Shown in pieces: positions 7,801 to 9,807 of a DNA stretch of 9,807 nt (position 1 is the first letter of the stretch; the number at the start of each line of letters is the position of its first letter). A model generated the notes under the pieces. That model saw only the letters and a list, made by a program, of their open reading frames with translations, was not told where the DNA came from and did not search any database. Where the stretch lies: assembly GCA_002482705.1 (NCBI GenBank), contig DLGM01000457.1:4472-14278 (forward strand), in the 5' to 3' direction. The position numbers and the translations under genes are program-made. This DNA comes from Cyanobacteria bacterium UBA7694 (GTDB lineage: Bacteria; Cyanobacteriota; Sericytochromatia; UBA7694).

Positions 7801-7889
7801 GCGAGTACGGCCGGATCTCCGGCTAACTCTTCTAGGCTTTTCCAGTACTGGGTCGCAGGGGGTTGTGTTTGCTGCAAATTGTTGTCCAT
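4857..7889 (-). CDS. actB: ActB, Tat-exported molybdopterin-oxidoreductase-like plus four-cluster Fe-S subunit of ACIII
   Basis: A 1010-residue protein, the usual size for fused ActB. A polar stretch including QYWKSLEEL precedes a Tat motif, SRRKF (53-57), and a hydrophobic segment ending in LASC (Cys72), a possible lipidation site. Residues about 100-740 resemble the molybdopterin oxidoreductase fold; in studied ACIII this domain carries no molybdenum cofactor. The last 235 residues form a PsrB/NrfC-type ferredoxin domain with 15 cluster cysteines: 784/787/790/794, 839/842/847/851, 871/877/881 and 926/929/956/960. Thr874 takes the place of the sixteenth, matching the known set of three [4Fe-4S] and one [3Fe-4S]. 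It should receive electrons from ActC and pass them toward the haems. The start at 7889 follows GAGG at good spacing, 7 bp after the upstream stop; an ATG at 7904 (five residues more, overlapping the upstream gene by 8 bp) is the alternative. Confidence 0.96.
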   Translation of the reverse strand: MDNNLQQTQPPATQYWKSLEELAGDPAVLAGKQHEFQAGVTDDFDPQAMSGISRRKFLAVLGASAAFTLASCKAYRDQGKIVPYNKKPEEILPGTPNYYASTVTTHGEACSVLIRTREGRPVYLKGNPDHPVTQGKISSHFQASIMALYNPERVASPLKGEGGNFSPATWQEADTEIIAALKALGGKKAALVVNRVMSPTTRQVLDSLMAAYPGTSVYSYTLYNESARDSAWKKTHGGNACPPIKWHEADVVVALESDFLGAEGDIETEMRYAQRRDVMGDKPFNRLYAVEGPMSLTGMNADYRLRLRPDAQFEFAMSLLNEIKGASDAEYSLSSVAKKHGLSESVLKLLVGDLKANKGKALVYAGSRLPEAVHVVANAINDALGSTGLYHTAETPVEHIPAATPEQWDALVSDMKAGNVGVVVHLDSNPVYHFPADLGYAEALGKVGLVVSLTKEHHETAQNSKYVLPIHHDLESWNDYKVRPGIQLLQQPVIQPLHDSRQQEAALLTWIKGDSAAHNEKLYYDYLVGAWKQLHPKLNLLVDFQTFWNSALHDGFVTYSESTPGVGAFKGAALSGLKAIKPGSDMLVVLQRGFNVGDGQFADNGWLQEFPHPVTKVVWDNYAAISPATAKELGLRNDDQVEVTVGDRKVVLPVFIQPGTVDKVIAVELGYGREHAGTIGTKVGVNAGVLRSHKQQDNPWLYAATAVKASGRHHLVTTQTHHDFNIPREQDLHLKRKIIHEASYQEYAKDPNSAAFHGHHLVNITKMREYEGVKWAMAIDANKCTGCGSCVIACNLENNVPIVGPEQVDRGREMQWMRIDRYYSGTADEPVVSQQVMLCQHCDNAPCEVVCPVNATNHSPDGLNQMAYNRCVGTRYCSNNCPYKVRRFNFFDYRDRFAKALYRKDVHQLIHNPEVTVRSRGVMEKCTFCVQRIMYARQEAIKAKRDLKGSDVVVACQEVCPSDAIIFGDANDPESKVSQYRKHVTGYHVLEEFNARPNVTYVATLRNTHA

Positions 7890-7896
7890 TTCAACC

Positions 7897-8115
7897 TCAT
7901 GCATCTCTCTTCACAGCCATAGGGTGGATAGCCACCTTGACCGGGGATTTACTCGATAGGGGCGGCGCCTTCGGCTCACGGCGGAGCTTCAGGCCCGTCA
8001 GATTGGCGGGGAGCAGTTGCAAGAGCCAAAGGCCCAGCAGACTCTTTCCCACGAGCGACAAAAACCGCTTGCGTTCTAAGGCAGCGGGTTTCTGAACTTC
8101 AGATTGATTTTCCAT
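7897..8115 (-). CDS. small membrane-anchored protein of unknown function between actA and actB
   Basis: This 72-residue ORF is not a subunit I recognise. It has a polar start, then ERKRFLSLVGKSLLGLWLLQLLP (about 14-36), which resembles a Tat-like or signal-anchor segment with Lys-Arg in place of Arg-Arg. A basic, proline-rich tail follows, ending in VAIHPMAVKRDA with no cysteine. The ATG at 8115 is preceded by CGGAGAACACC, a clear ribosome binding site 7 nt away, 11 bp after the actA stop; its own stop is 7 bp before actB. An upstream in-frame ATG at 8148 would overlap actA and has no comparable site. Placement and spacing indicate co-translation with ACIII subunits and argue that it is real. 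It could be an accessory subunit, an assembly factor, or the remnant of a Tat-exported protein. No haem or Fe-S motif is present. Confidence 0.75.
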   Translation of the reverse strand: MENQSEVQKPAALERKRFLSLVGKSLLGLWLLQLLPANLTGLKLRREPKAPPLSSKSPVKVAIHPMAVKRDA

Positions 8116-8126
8116 GGTGTTCTCCG

Positions 8127-8705
8127 TTAGCGATGGCATGCAGAACAATTTTCCGGACCTTTTTTAAGACCGGTCAAGTTCACAAGATGCGGATATTTTT
8201 CTGGAGCGCTGCGGTGACAGGCCAGACAATCAGACATCATGAAAGACTTGACTTGCGCCACCTTCGCCATGTTTTGAACTTGGCCATGGCACTCTTTACA
8301 TTCGAGCCCTTTGTTCACGTGTACGCTATGGTTAAAGTACACATGCTCCGGAAGCTTATGAATACGCTCCCAGGGAATCGGCTTGTCTTCATTGTAGAAG
8401 CTGGTCAGCTTAATGATTTCGGGCTTGTCTTTGCGCGCAACAGAGTGGCAGTTCATACAGGTATTGGCTGCGGGGATCACCGCTTGGCGACCTTTGGCCA
8501 CGCCTGTATGACAATATTGGCAGTCGATGCCCATTTTTCCCGCATGGAGTTCATGGGAGAAGTTAATCGGCTGAGTCGGCTGATAGCCTATGTTGTAGCG
8601 CTCATTACGGGAAGCAAAATAGGTGACGCTGTACGTCACCAGCACAATCAGCAACGTTATCGGAAGATAAACGCGCAGTGCGTAATCAAGAACTGTCTTT
8701 TTCAT
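8127..8705 (-). CDS. actA: ActA, membrane-anchored pentaheme cytochrome c of Alternative Complex III
   Basis: A 192-residue protein with one N-terminal membrane helix (about 12-30) acting as anchor and export signal, then a periplasmic domain with five haem motifs: CQYCH 62-66, CMNCH 83-87, CKECH 136-140, CLACH 160-164 and CSACH 187-191. Interspersed histidines (FSHELHAG near 49-55, YFNHSVHV near 123-130) are typical bis-His ligands of the cytochrome c7/NrfH-like fold. Five haems and one helix match ActA, which relays electrons from the ActB clusters toward the monoheme cytochrome. The last haem motif lies two residues from the C-terminus, so nothing is missing. The ATG at 8705 follows AGGTGAT at suitable spacing. 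It is the first gene of the operon; no gene precedes it for 373 bp. Confidence 0.95.
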   Translation of the reverse strand: MKKTVLDYALRVYLPITLLIVLVTYSVTYFASRNERYNIGYQPTQPINFSHELHAGKMGIDCQYCHTGVAKGRQAVIPAANTCMNCHSVARKDKPEIIKLTSFYNEDKPIPWERIHKLPEHVYFNHSVHVNKGLECKECHGQVQNMAKVAQVKSFMMSDCLACHRSAPEKYPHLVNLTGLKKGPENCSACHR

Positions 8706-8799
8706 TGATCACCTGATACAAACTTTTCTAGATCAAAGTGCCTTGAACTTGGTGCAAAGCGAGGTAACCCTCATCAGGATACCACTAAATGGGCTGCAT

Positions 8800-8856
8800 G
8801 GCAGGGGTTTTTCTTGAAAGCAATGGTGCGGAAAGGGCTCTAAAAAAGACCCTGCC
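8800..8856. repeat. imperfect 15-bp inverted repeat upstream of actA
   Basis: Positions 8800-8814 pair with 8842-8856: seven perfect G/C-rich pairs at the base, two mismatches, one wobble, and an A/T block. A competing pairing, TTGAAAG at 8814-8820 with CTTTCAA at 8859-8865, overlaps it, so two exclusive folds are possible. It lies 95 bp upstream of actA. Neither strand shows a T-run after the stem, so it is not a normal intrinsic terminator. Function unknown. Confidence 0.55.
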
Positions 8857-8866
8857 TTCTTTCAAA

Positions 8867-8978
8867 TTTTAAGCAACCTTTACTTTGCACTAAACTGAGG
8901 ATAACGTCAGTAGCCCAAGCAAGGCTGATCTACTCGGGTTATATCGTCTGATCCAGCGCAAAGTAAAGGTCCTTAAAA
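8867..8978. repeat. 112-nt element with long terminal inverted repeats and internal stems
   Basis: The ends are inverted copies: TTTTAAG (8867-8873) with CTTAAAA (8972-8978), a small bulge, then a perfect 13-bp match of 8876-8888 with 8958-8970. Inside, GGAT (8899-8902) pairs with ATCC (8951-8954), CAG (8908-8910) with CTG (8948-8950), and TAGCCC (8911-8916) with GGGTTA (8936-8941), giving one rod-like fold with about 33 pairs. AGTAG (8909-8913) and CTACT (8930-8934) offer an alternative top. No T-run follows on either strand. It could be a small RNA, a repetitive palindromic element or a small non-autonomous mobile element; no clear target-site duplication is visible. Confidence 0.65.
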
Positions 8979-9078
8979 CTCAGACCTCAATGTGTCCCCA
9001 CGTGAACACGCACTCCGCAACGCGCACAGAAACACTATGCACATACGGGCAAAAACGAACTTACAGGCATTTCAGGCT

Positions 9079-9807
9079 TTAAGGAACTTTAACCCGCTCA
9101 ATAATCTGTTGCACCAGCTGATCTGTGCTAATTTCCTGCGCTTCTGCTTCATAGGTAATGCTGACACGGTGGCGCAATATTTCCAGGGCAATGCGCTTTA
9201 CGTCTTCAGGAATCACAAAGGCGCGGCCCGCTAAAAAGGCTTGGACACGGGCCGCCTGGGCCAAATAAATCGAAGCGCGCGGAGAAGCCCCAGCACGAAT
9301 CAGGTTTTTCATATCCAAACGGTAACGCTCTGGATCGCGGGTAGCTACGACCAGATCAACAATATAGCGTTTGATCTTATCATCGAGGTAGATCTGTGCA
9401 ATCAGGTTACGTGCCATCAAAATCGTCTCGGCATTGAGGACCGGCTGCACAACAGCCCGCTGTGATGAGGTCATGCGGGTCACAATTTCGATTTCCTCTT
9501 CCGGGGTGGGATAACCCACATGGGTTTTGAGCATAAAACGATCGAGCTGGGCTTCAGGCAAGGGATAAGTGCCCTCTTGCTCCAAGGGGTTCTGAGTCGC
9601 CAAGACTAAAAATGGGGCGTCCAAGCGCCATGTTTCTTGGCTGATCGTTACTTGCCGCTCTTGCATGGCCTCTAATAAAGCGCTTTGCACTTTGGCCGGA
9701 GCCCGGTTGATTTCATCGGCCAGTAACAACTGGGTAAATAAAGGACCACGCCGCACTTCAAACTCATTGCGTTGCGGATTATAAATGCGGGTGCCAATGA
9801 GATCGGC
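9079..9807 (-). CDS. MoxR-family AAA+ ATPase, 5' end cut by the window edge
   Basis: The 242 residues visible are the C-terminal three quarters of a MoxR-type ATPase (usual length about 320-330). The reading frame stays open to the right edge (ADLIGTRIYNPQ...), so the true start and the Walker A loop lie outside; the GTG at 9756 is not the start. Visible motifs are Walker B LLLADEINRAP, sensor 1 in LATQNPLEQEGTYPLPEAQLDRF with the following arginine region, and the lid helices with SPRASIYLAQAARVQAFLAGR and VIPEDV. MoxR ATPases are chaperone-like remodelling enzymes, usually followed by a DUF58 gene and VWA-domain genes. Here nothing follows in the same direction for 373 bp until actA, so it ends its unit or stands alone. 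A functional link to ACIII is not supported. Confidence 0.93.
   Translation of the reverse strand, partial: ADLIGTRIYNPQRNEFEVRRGPLFTQLLLADEINRAPAKVQSALLEAMQERQVTISQETWRLDAPFLVLATQNPLEQEGTYPLPEAQLDRFMLKTHVGYPTPEEEIEIVTRMTSSQRAVVQPVLNAETILMARNLIAQIYLDDKIKRYIVDLVVATRDPERYRLDMKNLIRAGASPRASIYLAQAARVQAFLAGRAFVIPEDVKRIALEILRHRVSITYEAEAQEISTDQLVQQIIERVKVP

Larger units (their letters stand above)
8706..9078. other. gene-free intergenic region between moxR and actA
   Basis: No protein gene is supported here. The region must hold the operon promoter and the end of the moxR transcript. No clear -35/-10 pair is visible upstream of actA; the best weak candidates on the minus strand are an extended -10-like TGGTATCCT near 8777-8785 and TTGCAC (8752-8757) followed after 17 nt by GATCTA. 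No classical T-tailed terminator follows moxR. Two long inverted repeats (listed separately) occupy 8800-8856 and 8867-8978. The octamer GTGCAAAG at 8752-8759 recurs inverted as CTTTGCAC at 8883-8890 and, with one change, as GCGCAAAG at 8956-8963. Confidence 0.6.

Noticed and set aside
4857..7889. ActB as a catalytic molybdoenzyme such as polysulfide or nitrate reductase
   Set aside because: The gene order with pentaheme ActA, ActC, ActD/E and ActF, the CVGTRYC motif and the fused large/Fe-S architecture fit ACIII, whose large subunit is known to lack the molybdenum cofactor.
8705..8736. TTGATC ... GATCAA near the actA start as an FNR-type site
   Set aside because: The half-sites are 20 bp apart instead of 4 bp, and the first overlaps the start codon.
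8867..8978. Calling this element a definite MITE
   Set aside because: The terminal repeats are good but no target-site duplication or second copy is visible in the window.
8867..8978. Calling this element the intrinsic terminator of moxR
   Set aside because: No T-run follows the stem on the minus strand; the downstream bases read GGTTGCTTAAAATTT.

Overview
The window is dominated by one leftward (minus-strand) operon for Alternative Complex III (ACIII), the quinol:electron-acceptor oxidoreductase that replaces cytochrome bc1 in many bacteria. Read in transcription order (high to low coordinates) it is: actA (pentaheme cytochrome c), a small unrecognised membrane-protein gene, actB (Tat-signal molybdopterin-oxidoreductase-like domain fused to a four-cluster iron-sulfur domain), actC (NrfD-like quinol-site membrane subunit), a single ORF that joins actD and actE (two-helix DUF3341-type domain plus monoheme cytochrome c), actF (second NrfD-like membrane subunit), and a periplasmic monoheme cytochrome c. 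Gaps are 7-11 bp or are replaced by 4-8 bp overlaps, so the genes are almost certainly co-transcribed. A strong intrinsic terminator closes the operon at 256-290. No terminal oxidase, SCO or assembly gene lies in the window.

Right of the operon is a 373-bp gene-free stretch (8706-9078) with two long inverted repeats. Beyond it is the 3' part of a leftward MoxR-family AAA+ ATPase gene, cut by the right edge of the window. Left of the operon, positions 1-255 hold no convincing gene but have a high density of nested inverted repeats. An extended -10 promoter-like motif points left, so a structured RNA or structured leader of a gene outside the window is possible; I could not identify it.

The host looks like an aerobic Gram-negative-type bacterium: a membrane ACIII, a periplasmic cytochrome c with a Sec signal, and a Tat signal. 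Base composition is moderate and codon use looks uniform across the operon. I cannot assign a phylum from this sequence alone.

Expected working: ActC (possibly also ActF) handles quinol at the membrane. Electrons pass through the ActB clusters and the haems of ActA and the ActE domain, then probably to the soluble monoheme cytochrome encoded last, and on to an oxidase encoded elsewhere. The system itself is known. The parts worth a second look are the ActD-ActE fusion, the small gene between actA and actB, the apparently haemless second domain of the last cytochrome, the 32-nt near-palindrome inside that gene, and the folded intergenic elements.
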